DNA of 64,000 nt from Anaerorudis cellulosivorans (GTDB lineage: Bacteria; Bacteroidota; Bacteroidia; Bacteroidales; Dysgonomonadaceae), in assembly GCF_025943985.1 (NCBI RefSeq), contig NZ_JAPCWE010000003.1, positions 154,955-218,954 of the forward strand, given 5' to 3'. The position numbers and the translations under genes are program-made. A model generated the notes under the pieces. The model was given only the letters and a program-made list of their open reading frames with translations. It ran no database searches and was not told the DNA's origin. Of the stretch, positions 26,212-35,731 are shown piece by piece; position 1 is the stretch's first letter; each line of letters opens with the position of its first letter.

Positions 26212-27147
26212 TTACTTCGTTTTTAGTTCGTTAATAACCTTCGCCCGTACCAAATCGGCATTCTCTACCGTAAAGGTCTGATGCCGTCCGCCTTCTTTCT
26301 CATGAAGCTCGATAACGAGGTGCTTGTCGTCCGGGATAGTGAATTTCGGCAGGGTAAATATGGTGCGTTCACTCTTTTTACCGCCGATAAACGTTACATT
26401 GTTGTGTGCCCTGAGCGGCCAGATAACCTGCTCCTGAATGGCGGTGCGCTTCGCCACCTTTTTATCCACAATTTTGAACGTAATGTAGTCCACATCAAAA
26501 GGCACGTTGGACGAGTTTTTCAGTTGCAGATGAAAATACAGTAACCCATTGTGCGAGTAAATTCCTTTGAGTAGGTACTGGATACCGAAACGCTTACTGC
26601 CGATGTGTTTGATTTCCCTATCGTTGTTCTTATAGATAGACTTCATTATCAGTTTGACAAGGAGTGGCGATTCCTGACCAAGTTCGTGCATATAGATATC
26701 CAGTGCATTATTCGGCCTGTTCGTTGCTTCGCCGTCATGGATAAAATCGGTCATCTCAACAGAGAGTTTGACCGGTTCGTCTGCATACTTCACATTAAAA
26801 GTATAGTACGCTCCGTCTTCAGTAATGACAGCCAGATTGCTCTCCCGGCTGAAATCACGCAAGGCGGCTTTCACGCGCAGGACGTTCTCCGTACCGTCGG
26901 CTTTTGCCGCGAGAATATCTGCCGATCCCAAATCTACATAGCGGATTGCGGATGGGAAGATGATATGCACCGTCTTGGAGAACGTCACCTCCAGTGCATG
27001 GGGCGGTATCATTCTATTGAATGTAAGTGGAAGGGTAAGTCCGTCGAAATAATCACCCGTCGAGGGGTTGGTGGGAACTACGGTTTCCTGAGCGTTAGCC
27101 GCAAAGACTGTCGCTACGAAAGCGAACATCAAAAAAATCTTTTTCAT
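26212..27147 (-). CDS. traN: Conjugal transfer protein TraN (DUF4138, VirB9-like)
   Basis: The 311-residue exported protein starts MKKIFLMFAFVATVFAANAQ. The beta-rich body (VTFSKTVHIIFPSAIRYVDL, a strand typical of VirB9/TraN) forms part of the outer-membrane core complex together with the VirB10-like TraM. A short leader motif, CCACTAAAATTCC, lies 28 bp upstream of its start. Confidence 0.92.
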   Translation of the reverse strand: MKKIFLMFAFVATVFAANAQETVVPTNPSTGDYFDGLTLPLTFNRMIPPHALEVTFSKTVHIIFPSAIRYVDLGSADILAAKADGTENVLRVKAALRDFSRESNLAVITEDGAYYTFNVKYADEPVKLSVEMTDFIHDGEATNRPNNALDIYMHELGQESPLLVKLIMKSIYKNNDREIKHIGSKRFGIQYLLKGIYSHNGLLYFHLQLKNSSNVPFDVDYITFKIVDKKVAKRTAIQEQVIWPLRAHNNVTFIGGKKSERTIFTLPKFTIPDDKHLVIELHEKEGGRHQTFTVENADLVRAKVINELKTK

Positions 27148-27175
27148 TACTTGTTTTTTTTAGTGTTTATAAAAT

Positions 27176-27190
27176 GGAATTTTAGTGGCA
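27176..27190 (-). repeat. CCACTAAAATT leader motif, copy before traN
   Basis: Minus-strand TGCCACTAAAATTCC lies 28 bp before the traN start. The same motif precedes three other genes of the element (34896-34910, 36136-36151, 54617-54631). Confidence 0.5.
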
Positions 27191-27215
27191 GCCGCAGGCT
27201 GTTTTGTTATTTATG

Positions 27216-28556
27216 CTATTTCATTGGGGGAAGCAGCAGTACTTGATAACCCGCTTTGAGCGTTATTTTTACTGTCCGCATCTTTTTGCTGACATACTGC
27301 GATGCTCCCTGAATAGCGCTCCGTCCCAAGTCGGCCAGCAGTTGCGATCCGGCATCATCCGTTATCGTGATACTGCTGCCCATGCCTGACCCCATATTGG
27401 CGGCTATCTCCTTGACTGCGTTTATTTCCTCTGACCCTGGCACGGAAATACCCTGCCCGCCGTCCAAATCATAGACAAGAAGTTCAACGGGGATAACATT
27501 TTCGGCGTGTTGGATAGCATTAATGGTAATACCCATCCTTTCGCCTGTGATACGTGCCGAGCCTGTTACCACCGTATTTTTAGGGATAAAGTAATTGCCT
27601 GCCATCATCGGTTCCAACAGTCGCAAGCCCACTTCCTGCCCGTCGGTAATCGTTACCGTCTGATATACACATGCCCGGATGCTGTTTTTGTCTTTCACTT
27701 CTTCGGCACCTGCCACCGTATTAAATCCCCAATTCCGGGGTTTGACAAATTCTTCCAGAAAAACGGAATCCGGCATCGGTGCGGTCAGTAGCGATACCAC
27801 ATTGTGGCGTATCTGTGTAACGGGTTGTACGGCTACCTTACCATTTGTCCTATTCACCGCAGGGACTTTCTCTGTAGAAGATTGTTCACCTCCACCCATG
27901 TAGCGGGCGGCAATAGCGTAAGATTTTTCGATCATCGCCAGTTGTTCTTCTTCTTCGGACTTACGTACCTGTTCATTTATCAGCCTCTGTTCCAATTCCT
28001 GTATGCGTGATTCCAAAGCAAGCTGCGCCTGTTCGTCCGGTTTCGTGGCAGGTTCTTCATAGAAACTGTCGAGGCTCCGGTTCGCATCCTGATAGGCGTT
28101 GTTTGAACTCTGAAAAGCATTACCGCTCCGGGAAGACGACCTATTACCTGACTGCGGTTCTTCGTAATAATCCGGCGATTGGGGCGTTATTTTCACCTGC
28201 TCTCTTTCGGTATCGTTTTCTTCGCCCAGGCTAAAGGCGAAATCCTGTAAGGAACGCATCTTTTCCTGTTGTTTACTCTGCATCGCATCCTGTACGTAGG
28301 CTTCGCGTTTATCCGATATGATACCACTCTCTTTAGGTGTAGGCAGGTCGGTGTTGAAACCGTCCTTTTGTTCTTCGCCTTTCTCCCCTGACGGGGCAAA
28401 GATGAGCCACATCGACCCGGCAAACAGCAGGAACAGCAGCGGGAAGATGATCATCTTCTTACGCTTCTGCAATTCCTGTGGAGTGAGTTCTTTTTTCTCT
28501 TTCCCTTTCCCCTCAACAGGCTTTTCTTTATTCTGATTCAAATTCTCTGTACTCAT
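27216..28556 (-). CDS. traM: Conjugal transfer protein TraM (VirB10-like)
   Basis: The 446-residue protein has a charged N-terminus, one membrane helix (MIIFPLLFLLFAGSMWLIFA, about 35-54), a long Glu/Gln/Ser-rich linker with a coiled segment (ELEQRLINEQVRKSEEEEQL), and a VirB10-like C-terminal beta domain (GQEVGLRLLEPMMAGNYFIP). It spans the periplasm and links the inner- and outer-membrane parts of the type IV secretion channel. Its start overlaps the traL stop by 29 bp. Confidence 0.93.
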   Translation of the reverse strand: MSTENLNQNKEKPVEGKGKEKKELTPQELQKRKKMIIFPLLFLLFAGSMWLIFAPSGEKGEEQKDGFNTDLPTPKESGIISDKREAYVQDAMQSKQQEKMRSLQDFAFSLGEENDTEREQVKITPQSPDYYEEPQSGNRSSSRSGNAFQSSNNAYQDANRSLDSFYEEPATKPDEQAQLALESRIQELEQRLINEQVRKSEEEEQLAMIEKSYAIAARYMGGGEQSSTEKVPAVNRTNGKVAVQPVTQIRHNVVSLLTAPMPDSVFLEEFVKPRNWGFNTVAGAEEVKDKNSIRACVYQTVTITDGQEVGLRLLEPMMAGNYFIPKNTVVTGSARITGERMGITINAIQHAENVIPVELLVYDLDGGQGISVPGSEEINAVKEIAANMGSGMGSSITITDDAGSQLLADLGRSAIQGASQYVSKKMRTVKITLKAGYQVLLLPPMK

Positions 28557-28836
28557 AATTAAATTCGTTTATTTGTTTTACACTGTCCAACTGCGATTGC
28601 TTTTGCCGGAGTTCCAGTTCCAAGCTCTCGATATGCTGAATCTGCATCCTTTCGCCGTTTCCCTTACCGATATGGTAAATGGAGGAAATGGTAAAGTAGA
28701 TCGACAGCCCGCTAAGTGCCAGAACCATGAAAATGGTTATCAATATCCGGGCATCCTTACTGAGCGATCCGCACGCATAGCGGAGGCGATCTCCAAGCCA
28801 TTCAAAGGGGGTTATCCGTTCCTTTTTCTTTGCCAT
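28528..28836 (-). CDS. traL: Conjugal transfer protein TraL (DUF3989)
   Basis: The 102-residue protein has a basic N-terminus, one membrane helix (ILITIFMVLALSGLSIYFTI) and a short coiled tail (LELELRQKQSQLDSVK). It matches TraL of Bacteroides conjugative transposons, a small inner-membrane component. It overlaps traM and begins 4 bp after traK. Confidence 0.88.
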   Translation of the reverse strand: MAKKKERITPFEWLGDRLRYACGSLSKDARILITIFMVLALSGLSIYFTISSIYHIGKGNGERMQIQHIESLELELRQKQSQLDSVKQINEFNYEYREFESE

Positions 28837-28840
28837 GATA

Positions 28841-29464
28841 TTACCGTGCTAATGTCCGCAGGTCGCGGTTTTCGATTATTTCAAATTTCTCCATCGCGAA
28901 ACCGTGAGGGTTGTTATCACTCCTTACCGAGTTGATAAGGTTGCACCGGGTAACCAGAGAGCGTTCCGTGATGTTACTCTCCCGGATAATCATTTGCCGG
29001 GCATAAGTCATGGCACGGTAGGGATAAGCATTAAAATCAATCGTCACGCTATCCACCTGAATGGTCTGGTTAATATTGCCCGACACAATGCGGTTATAAT
29101 ACCCCTTCTCCTGCATATCCTGATAGTAGCGGAAAGCGCTCTTATCAACCAGAAAGAGTGCTCTATTGATATTGGATTCGATAGCCGAACGATCGGGCGA
29201 GAGCGTAAAAAAGAGTTCATGAAACCTTTTTATATGTTCTTTTGCCTCAACGGGACGGTTCTGCGAAAGGTCTTGCGAGAGCGCCAGCATAAGAGATTTA
29301 CCCTCATCAAGAATGTAAATTTTCTGCCGCTGGGCTTCTGCGAACTGATAAGACTTGATTACGCTGAAAACCGCCACTATCGCACATAAGCAGAGAAAGA
29401 CGATACCGAACATCCGTATCTGCTTGAAACTGCTTTCTATATTTTTTAATGATTTAAACTCCAT
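28841..29464 (-). CDS. traK: Conjugal transfer protein TraK (VirB8-like)
   Basis: The 207-residue protein starts MEFKSLKNIESSFKQIRMFG, has one membrane helix at about 18-38 and a periplasmic domain with the NTF2-like layout of VirB8 proteins (MTYARQMIIRESNITERSLV, CNLINSVRSDNN). It anchors assembly of the channel in the inner membrane. Family and gene order both support the call. Confidence 0.92.
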   Translation of the reverse strand: MEFKSLKNIESSFKQIRMFGIVFLCLCAIVAVFSVIKSYQFAEAQRQKIYILDEGKSLMLALSQDLSQNRPVEAKEHIKRFHELFFTLSPDRSAIESNINRALFLVDKSAFRYYQDMQEKGYYNRIVSGNINQTIQVDSVTIDFNAYPYRAMTYARQMIIRESNITERSLVTRCNLINSVRSDNNPHGFAMEKFEIIENRDLRTLAR

Positions 29465-29497
29465 ATTTTTAATGATTAAATTGATAAATCAAACGGT

Positions 29498-30598
29498 TTA
29501 CGGCGTAGGGCCGTTGCCTCCCTGTGTTGCTAAATTCTGTCCGTTGGGTGAGTCGCCGCCACTACCACCGCTTCCTCCACCGGATGAACCGCCGGACGAT
29601 TTGCTGCCTCCGCCTGTAGCTCTACCCATCAGGTTTCCGGCAACTGCACCGCCTACACCTGCTGTAAATGCTCCGGCACGGGCAATACCGCCCATCGCTC
29701 CGCTTGCTCCGCCACCCGACTGGATAATCCATTCGGCTACGGTCGGTACACTGAAATAGCCTATAATACCGATGATGAGAAATATGATATACACGCCATT
29801 ACTTCCGTCCGGTATATAGGACGGGTCTTGCAGGGCTACAATATCCGCCTGAAGCATCAAAGTCTGAATTTTGGAGAGTACCGCCGAAAAGATGTCCGCC
29901 ACGGGTAGCCACAGGTATACACTGATATACCGGGAAATCCAGTTGGTCAGTGTGGATTGGAAACCATCGTAAATGGAGAGGGCAAAAGAGAGTGGCCCCA
30001 ATATGGCGAGGACGACCAGAAAGAAGGTACGCAAGGTATCAATGGTCAGTCCGGCGGCGTTATAAAGCAACTCAAAGAAATCACTTACAAGCTGGCGAAA
30101 CCACATCTTTATATTGTACCATGTGTGTTCCCACCACATCGACACCATTGTGCCAATCTGCGTAATGCCCAGATCGCTGAATTTTTCCTCATACACTTCA
30201 TCATTGACAAGCCATTCTTTTCCCTCACGTACCCGTGCTTCATATTCCAACGCATCCCGTTGTTGCTGCAATCCTTCCACGTTTTCTATCTGGCTTTCCA
30301 AAATACCGTGCGCTCCCGTTACTACGGGCGACATAACGGCATTGATTGTACCCAGCACGATAGTCGGAAAGAACATAATACACAGTCCAATCGCAAAAGG
30401 CCGCAAGAGCGGAAACACGTCGATAGGTTCGGCGCTCGCCAGCGATTTCCATACACGGTAAGCCACGTAGAACAATGCGCCGAGTCCGGCCACCCCTTTG
30501 GCGACACCGATCATGTCGGCACAAAGGGGCATCATATCCTGATACAGATTCCGGAGAATCTGATGCAGGTTTTCAAAATCTACTGCTAACAACATCAT
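29498..30598 (-). CDS. traJ: Conjugal transfer protein TraJ (VirB6-like)
   Basis: The 366-residue polytopic inner-membrane protein has about seven hydrophobic segments, including FAIGLCIMFFPTIVLGTINA, TFFLVVLAILGPLSFALSIY and IIFLIIGIIGYFSVPTVAEW. It ends in a low-complexity Gly/Ser tail of about 40 residues. It corresponds to the VirB6 component that lines the inner-membrane channel. The next gene, traI, lies 3 bp upstream. Confidence 0.92.
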   Translation of the reverse strand: MMLLAVDFENLHQILRNLYQDMMPLCADMIGVAKGVAGLGALFYVAYRVWKSLASAEPIDVFPLLRPFAIGLCIMFFPTIVLGTINAVMSPVVTGAHGILESQIENVEGLQQQRDALEYEARVREGKEWLVNDEVYEEKFSDLGITQIGTMVSMWWEHTWYNIKMWFRQLVSDFFELLYNAAGLTIDTLRTFFLVVLAILGPLSFALSIYDGFQSTLTNWISRYISVYLWLPVADIFSAVLSKIQTLMLQADIVALQDPSYIPDGSNGVYIIFLIIGIIGYFSVPTVAEWIIQSGGGASGAMGGIARAGAFTAGVGGAVAGNLMGRATGGGSKSSGGSSGGGSGGSGGDSPNGQNLATQGGNGPTP

Positions 30599-30601
30599 GG
30601 C

Positions 30602-31222
30602 TTACCAATATCTTTCGGATGGTTTACCATAAAGCGAACGCACCCTCTCCATATCACCCTTTTGTTGGCTTCGGATAAATGAAATGGAGATATTCTTATT
30701 GGTATAATACTTGGTCAGGTTACGATAATCGACCATCTTGGTGTAAATCTGGTCTATCGCATCCATTCGTTCCTTATCCGATAGTGAAAGTCCGTTACCG
30801 GGAGTAACTATCGTTTTCAGTTCCGTAACCAAAGCCCCGCCTTCTTCCAGCAGTTTGGCATAACCCAGGGCGATAGCTTCCAGTTCGCTCACACTGAAAT
30901 TGGGATCGGACACCATTCTGTTGAACCCGCCTGAATACATATTAGTGATCTCGCTGATCATTTCGATAGTCAACTTTACTTTGCGGGCATCTTTAATCAG
31001 GTTATTGACCGATTTAAGCGCATCATAGTACTGCTTACCCTGCTCATAGATTTTTACAGTTTCTTTGACATTGCTGACAAGGTTACTGACAGTGGAAGAT
31101 GATTTTACCACCTGCTGAATGTTCTGCACCAGATTGGACGGGTCAAGAACCGCCCATTGCGCTTTCGCCTGAAATGTGAAGCCGAAAACGGCAACACACA
31201 TTATTAAAATCAATCGTTTCAT
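30602..31222 (-). CDS. traI: Conjugal transfer protein TraI (DUF4141)
   Basis: The 206-residue exported protein starts with a signal peptide (MKRLILIMCVAVFGFTFQAK), followed by mostly helical, coiled sequence (VKETVKIYEQGKQYYDALKS). It matches the DUF4141/TraI family of these elements and resembles VirB5 in layout (exported helical protein before a VirB6-like gene). It is not the F-plasmid relaxase called TraI. Confidence 0.9.
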   Translation of the reverse strand: MKRLILIMCVAVFGFTFQAKAQWAVLDPSNLVQNIQQVVKSSSTVSNLVSNVKETVKIYEQGKQYYDALKSVNNLIKDARKVKLTIEMISEITNMYSGGFNRMVSDPNFSVSELEAIALGYAKLLEEGGALVTELKTIVTPGNGLSLSDKERMDAIDQIYTKMVDYRNLTKYYTNKNISISFIRSQQKGDMERVRSLYGKPSERYW

Positions 31223-31274
31223 TTCTTTACTTTTTTATTTGTTTAATACTTCTTTGAAAGGGAGAGGAATAGCC

Positions 31275-31601
31275 CTAAAGCAACGAATCCTCTACCCTGT
31301 AATAGTCGCCATAGTCCGAAAGGCTCAGTAAGTCTCTTTCAGCATCGTATCTTAGCTGGATGCGTCCGTACAGGTAGAAAAAGGTAACGCCCCACCGATG
31401 CCATAAGGGACAGTTGAAAACCGTATTGGGATCATAAGAGAATTTGATTCGGTGATGATAAACTCCTGTGCGATAAATATGCACCTCCGGCATCCGGCTA
31501 CTGTCCCCGCCACAGCTTACCCATTTCCCCCTTATATCTTCCAACAGAAAATACTGTTGGCATTTCAACGGATCGGACGTACTCCTGTTTCTTTTGTACA
31601 T
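31275..31601 (-). CDS. DUF3876-type protein in the tra operon
   Basis: The 108-residue protein (MYKRNRSTSDPLKCQQYFLL) has a beta-rich core (VHIYRTGVYHHRIKFSY, then GVTFFYLYGRIQLRYDAERD). I recognise it as the small DUF3876-like protein found between traG and traI in Bacteroides elements. Its role is not known. It lies 8 bp after the traG stop and is co-transcribed. Confidence 0.8.
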   Translation of the reverse strand: MYKRNRSTSDPLKCQQYFLLEDIRGKWVSCGGDSSRMPEVHIYRTGVYHHRIKFSYDPNTVFNCPLWHRWGVTFFYLYGRIQLRYDAERDLLSLSDYGDYYRVEDSLL

Positions 31602-31609
31602 GGCTTCAG

Positions 31610-34111
31610 CTATTTTTCAGTTTTACTTTCAGCAAGCTGTTTGATAGCCAGTTCAATATCGCCGCCCAACTTTTCAGCCAGCGCCATCACTTCCATTTTC
31701 TCCGATTCCTCGGTCGTATAGGTCAGGTACTCCGACATCGAAACTTCGGTGGCATAAACAGCACTTTTTACACCGCCCAGGCCAATCCAGACCTCTTTAT
31801 AAAGCCTACCGGGATGGTTGGACATATTGATAGAAAGTATCTGTGAACGCTCTTTGTCGGTCAGTCCGAGCAGTGATTGGATAGCATCGAAGCGGTTCAT
31901 GAATTTACGCTGGTCGAGCAGGATCTTACAGTCCGAGTTATTGATGATACTCTCTTTCACCACAGGCGAAGAAATAATATCATCGACCTCCTGCGTGACC
32001 ACGATGGCCTCACCGAAATATTTACGCACCGTCTTGTACATATAGCGCAGATATTCAGCCATATTTGCCGACGAAAGAGCTTTCCACGCTTCTTCCACAA
32101 TCAGTTGTTTTCGGACACCTTTCAGTCTGCGCATCTTATTTATGAAGGATTCCATGATGATGATTGTGACCACCGGAAAGAGTTCTTTATTATCCTTTAT
32201 CGCGTCTATTTCAAAGACAATGAACCGTTTAGAAAGCAAGTCCAACTCATCTGCGGAGTTCAACAGGAAATCGTACCGCCCACCTTTATAGTAGGGGCGC
32301 AGTGTGGTCAGAAGATTGGAAATGTTGAAATCTTCTTTTTCAACCGGAATTTCCCTGTTGTTGAGTTCTTCCCTGAAATCGTTTTTCAGATACTCATAGA
32401 ATGTGTTGAAACAGGGCGTTATGGAACGGTCTTCCTGAATACGGTGGATATAACCCGAAACGGCATTTCCTAATTCCCCGCTCTCGGTCTTGCCCGCTTT
32501 TTCATCCGCACTTTTCCACAAGGTCATAAGCAGCGTAACAATACTGTCCATTTTTTCCGTTTCAAACACGTAATCGTCCGTGAAAAACGGATTAAAAGAA
32601 ATCGGGGATTTTTCGGTATATGTAAAATAGATACCGTCCTGTCCTTTGGTCTTACGCCGGATCAGTTCGCACAATCCCTGATAGCTGTTTCCCGTATCGA
32701 CCAATACGACATGGGAGCCTTGTTCGTAATATTGGCGCACCATGTGGTTCATAAAGAAGCTCTTGCCGCTTCCGCTGGGGCCTAACACGAATTTATTTCG
32801 GTTCGTGATAATTCCCTTTTTCATCGGCAGGTCGGATATATCCAGGTGCAGCGGCTTACCACTCACCCGGTCACACATCTTGATACCGAAAGGACTTGGC
32901 GAATCTTTATAATTGGTTTCCTCTGTGAAGAGACAGAGCGCAGGTTCGATAAACGTGTAGAACGATTCCTCTGCCGGAAAATCCCCCGCGTTGCCGGGCA
33001 TACCCGCCCAATAAAGCGTTGCGGCATCCACTGTGTTATGGCGTGGGCGGCACTCCATAAGCGCAAGCTGTGAGCCGACATCGTTGCGGATGTGTTGCAA
33101 CTTGTCCGTATCTTCACTCCATGCAACCACGTTAAAATGTGCCCGGATAGAGGTCAGCCCGTAAGAATGGGCTTCGTTCAGGTAATGATCGACCCACTCT
33201 TTGTTTATCTGATTTTCGCGTGAATAGCGGGATAGCGACTGCATATTGCGGGCTTGTTTTTCAAACTTCCGCAGGTTTTCGGCACTATCGTCCAGAAATA
33301 AATACTGATTATAAATGTGGTCGCAGGAGAGCAACAGCCCGACGGGAGAAGCGAAAGACAAAAGGCAATCGCTCCGGTCGGTGGATAATTTTTCGTAGCG
33401 GATGCTTGTTCCCACCCGTCCCGGCAAATCTTCCGCATCGGACAAGGTATGCAGGCATACCCGTTTATCGCCGATGCGCAAGCCATCCGCTCCCAATTCC
33501 AAATCTTCCAGTGTCGTGGTATCTTCCGGCGACAGGGTAAAATACTTTTCAATCAGCCCCGCGCTATCTGCCGTCCCCGTTATCTCATCGTCCGTAAGAC
33601 GGGTCAGGGTGATAAATCCCGAATCGTTTACAATCCTTTCAAACTGGCCGACAGATTCCAAGAATTTCACAGCCGTTTCTTTATCTACCTCTTTAGGGAT
33701 AATGTTGCCCCGGCAGAGGGAGGAAAAGTTACTCTGCATCCGCATCCGCTCCTTTGTCGTTTTGGTAAGGAACAGGTAGCAGGAGTGGTTTAAGAATGGA
33801 CGTTCGTTAAAGTGCCGTTCATAGCTGCGTGAGAGGAAACTCATATCCCCGTCGCCCGTATCGGGACGATATTTTTCGCTGACGAACCAGTCGGCCTTAT
33901 GTACGATACTGTAATCCGGCAGTACCTTTACGGCCTTTACCCATGCGGCGTGTATGGCTTCATACTCAGCCGAGGTTACGGTAAAAAGCTCCGGCAGATC
34001 GACACGAAAGGCTACCGTTATATCCGCGTCTTTACTTATTATACATCCGTGTTCGACAGCCAGTAGCGGAAATTTGCTCTCTATCGTGGATGCTTTCATT
34101 ATATTCCTCAT
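31610..34111 (-). CDS. traG: Conjugation ATPase TraG (VirB4-like)
   Basis: The 833-residue ATPase powers pilus or channel assembly. An N-terminal VirB4/CagE-like region (about 1-400) is followed by Walker A GPSGSGKSFFMN, Walker B LIVEEAWKAL and a Gln-rich sensor (VVTQEVDDII). In Bacteroides CTn nomenclature TraG is this VirB4 homologue, not the coupling protein. Its start overlaps the traF stop by 4 bp. Confidence 0.95.
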   Translation of the reverse strand: MRNIMKASTIESKFPLLAVEHGCIISKDADITVAFRVDLPELFTVTSAEYEAIHAAWVKAVKVLPDYSIVHKADWFVSEKYRPDTGDGDMSFLSRSYERHFNERPFLNHSCYLFLTKTTKERMRMQSNFSSLCRGNIIPKEVDKETAVKFLESVGQFERIVNDSGFITLTRLTDDEITGTADSAGLIEKYFTLSPEDTTTLEDLELGADGLRIGDKRVCLHTLSDAEDLPGRVGTSIRYEKLSTDRSDCLLSFASPVGLLLSCDHIYNQYLFLDDSAENLRKFEKQARNMQSLSRYSRENQINKEWVDHYLNEAHSYGLTSIRAHFNVVAWSEDTDKLQHIRNDVGSQLALMECRPRHNTVDAATLYWAGMPGNAGDFPAEESFYTFIEPALCLFTEETNYKDSPSPFGIKMCDRVSGKPLHLDISDLPMKKGIITNRNKFVLGPSGSGKSFFMNHMVRQYYEQGSHVVLVDTGNSYQGLCELIRRKTKGQDGIYFTYTEKSPISFNPFFTDDYVFETEKMDSIVTLLMTLWKSADEKAGKTESGELGNAVSGYIHRIQEDRSITPCFNTFYEYLKNDFREELNNREIPVEKEDFNISNLLTTLRPYYKGGRYDFLLNSADELDLLSKRFIVFEIDAIKDNKELFPVVTIIIMESFINKMRRLKGVRKQLIVEEAWKALSSANMAEYLRYMYKTVRKYFGEAIVVTQEVDDIISSPVVKESIINNSDCKILLDQRKFMNRFDAIQSLLGLTDKERSQILSINMSNHPGRLYKEVWIGLGGVKSAVYATEVSMSEYLTYTTEESEKMEVMALAEKLGGDIELAIKQLAESKTEK

Positions 34112-34431
34112 AGCGCTTTTTTCTTTTTGCGGAATAAGCGGTATGGAATTTTGCGGTTTATCAGGTAGCGGGGATGCTGGCGTTTGGCCATGATTTTCAT
34201 TAACCCGTTCTCACCGTATTTCCGGTTCAGGTCGAAAGTCAGCCATACCAGTACCGATGCGGCTATTACGCCGAAGCCTATACATATCCATTGGTCTATG
34301 CCGATCATGTAAAGAATCACGAACAGCACGAAAACAGACAACAGGCCACCGGCAAAAATAAACAGGTATTGCGCCTTTAAACCCTTAAATTCCACGCTCT
34401 TGCCTATCCCTTTATTTATATTGTACTCCAT
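34108..34431 (-). CDS. traF: Conjugal transfer protein TraF (VirB3-like, DUF4133)
   Basis: I start this 107-residue protein at the ATG at 34431 (MEYNINKGIGKSVEFKGLKA); the longer frame overlaps traE. It has two membrane helices (about 20-63) and a basic C-terminus ending KKKKAL. It matches the DUF4133/TraF family, a VirB3-like inner-membrane partner of the VirB4 ATPase. The 4-bp overlap with traG fits coupled translation. Confidence 0.9.
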   Translation of the reverse strand: MEYNINKGIGKSVEFKGLKAQYLFIFAGGLLSVFVLFVILYMIGIDQWICIGFGVIAASVLVWLTFDLNRKYGENGLMKIMAKRQHPRYLINRKIPYRLFRKKKKAL

Positions 34432-34454
34432 ATTGCCAATTCTGGGAGTAGTGA

Positions 34455-34829
34455 TTAAAGGAAGAAAGAGCGCAGGATGGTCGCCGCCACGATAAGGAAT
34501 ATACAGGCTCCGAACCAACTGGCGGCGGTTTTCGAGGTGTCCGGATCGCCTGAGCTGAACTTGTTATATACCTTGATACCCCCAATCAAGCCGACGACGG
34601 CCCCAATCGCGTAGATCAGCTTAGTTCCGGGGTCAAAATAACTGGTTACCATGTTAGTAGCTTCGGTGATGCCACCGATTCCGTTGCCTTGTGCAAAGGC
34701 GGATGAAACAGCGGCAAAGACAAACGCCGCCGACATAAGAACCTTTTTCTTAAGCGAGGGCAGAGAGTGCTTGTACTTTTTGCCGGGCGTGAAAAAGGAA
34801 GAATGAAATTCAATTTTTTTCTTTGTCAT
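34455..34829 (-). CDS. traE: Conjugal transfer protein TraE (VirB2-like, DUF4134)
   Basis: The 124-residue protein has a long basic signal region (SLKKKVLMSAAFVFAAVSSA, cleaved near SAFAQGNG) and two hydrophobic helices (LIYAIGAVVGLIGGIKVY and GACIFLIVAATILRSFFL). This is the layout of a VirB2-type pilin. It matches DUF4134/TraE of Bacteroides elements. A 9-bp hairpin (34848-34874) and a CCACTAAAATT motif lie in its leader. Confidence 0.9.
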   Translation of the reverse strand: MTKKKIEFHSSFFTPGKKYKHSLPSLKKKVLMSAAFVFAAVSSAFAQGNGIGGITEATNMVTSYFDPGTKLIYAIGAVVGLIGGIKVYNKFSSGDPDTSKTAASWFGACIFLIVAATILRSFFL

Positions 34830-34847
34830 AACTTGATTTTTTAAGAT

Positions 34848-34874
34848 GGTGCGGGGTTGGATAGGCCCCGCACC
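34848..34874 (-). other. Intergenic hairpin before traE
   Basis: GGTGCGGGG (34848-34856) pairs perfectly with CCCCGCACC (34866-34874), 9-nt loop, in the 143-bp gap between traD and traE. It lacks a T-run. It may be a processing site that raises pilin mRNA relative to upstream genes. Confidence 0.45.
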
Positions 34875-34895
34875 GGGTGAAACTTGTTTTTACTT

Positions 34896-34910
34896 GAAAT
34901 TTTAGTGGTC
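34896..34910 (-). repeat. CCACTAAAATT leader motif, copy before traE
   Basis: Minus-strand GACCACTAAAATTTC lies 66 bp before the traE start, upstream of the GC hairpin. It is one of four sense-oriented copies in the element. Confidence 0.45.
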
Positions 34911-34972
34911 TAAAGGATAGGTTTACCGCGCTATCCGTAATCATATTTTTTCATCTGTTCTCATTTTTTACG

Positions 34973-35731
34973 TTACATAAAATCTCGGACGTCAAAACCC
35001 GTTAGGACTTCACCCTGCGGAGGTAGGCTTTCCGCTGACCTTTCGGCGACCTTTTTCTGGAATGCCGTGAGGTAAGTGTTAATAAGGATATCCACCTTAT
35101 CGCCCCGTCCGGGTTGACCTGAAACGATAGCTTCAAACATATCGGTTCCTTTCAGGTTTAAGAGGACACGTCCGGTTTCCTCTTTTTGCTCATCTGTAAT
35201 TGTCGGATTATGTACCACATGGCGGTAGGCTTCGCCCATTTGTTCAAAACTGACCCCTTGGGCGGCAGGTTTGCCTTTGATTGGCAAATCCTCACTTTCG
35301 TCCTCGTCTTCGGTTTCTTCCGCTTCTTCTTCCGGGAATGGTTTAACTTGTAGCGGATAGTCGATGTCCAGAGGTTCATTTGTTTCGCCTTCCGGGACAG
35401 CACCGAAAACGTCGTCCAGTTCTTCCGGCGCTATTTGCCGGGGGTGTTCGGGTACACTTGCGGGAGCAAATATATTCTCTTTTTTCGTATCTGATTCAGT
35501 TTCAGAAACTACGGTAGCTTCTGGCTTGGACTGACCGGAAAGTGGCAACACGAACCGGCTTTTGCCGACGATATCTCCTTTCTTGCGTTTTACTGTATTT
35601 TGTTCTTTCGCTTCGTCTTTTTTCTTTTCCGTTTTTCCCAAACGATTCAGGTAAACCATTGTCCAAACAGCATAGATGACGGCAAATACGATCAGCAAAA
35701 CGAGTATGGTATGGGCATTAATGACTATCAT
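34973..35731 (-). CDS. traD: Conjugal transfer protein TraD (DUF4122-type)
   Basis: The 252-residue protein has an N-terminal membrane helix (ILVLLIVFAVIYAVWTMVYL, about 9-28), a long basic then very acidic linker (EEEAEETEDEDESEDLP), and a helical C-terminal domain (FEQMGEAYRHVVHNPTITDE onward). It matches the TraD position and type of Bacteroides conjugative transposons. It is not a coupling ATPase. It overlaps the preceding gene by 14 bp. Confidence 0.78.
   Translation of the reverse strand: MIVINAHTILVLLIVFAVIYAVWTMVYLNRLGKTEKKKDEAKEQNTVKRKKGDIVGKSRFVLPLSGQSKPEATVVSETESDTKKENIFAPASVPEHPRQIAPEELDDVFGAVPEGETNEPLDIDYPLQVKPFPEEEAEETEDEDESEDLPIKGKPAAQGVSFEQMGEAYRHVVHNPTITDEQKEETGRVLLNLKGTDMFEAIVSGQPGRGDKVDILINTYLTAFQKKVAERSAESLPPQGEVLTGFDVRDFM

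Noticed and set aside
29355..29759. Pro-rich plus-strand frame opposite the traJ tail
   Set aside because: It is the antisense reading of the Gly/Ser-rich traJ C-terminus.
32846..33793. Long frames antisense to traG
   Set aside because: They shadow the traG codons; Arg/Cys-rich composition without any domain.
31610..34111. Reading traG as the coupling protein
   Set aside because: Its N-terminal region and position are VirB4-like; the VirD4-type coupling protein is the YWFCY protein at 46051-48060.
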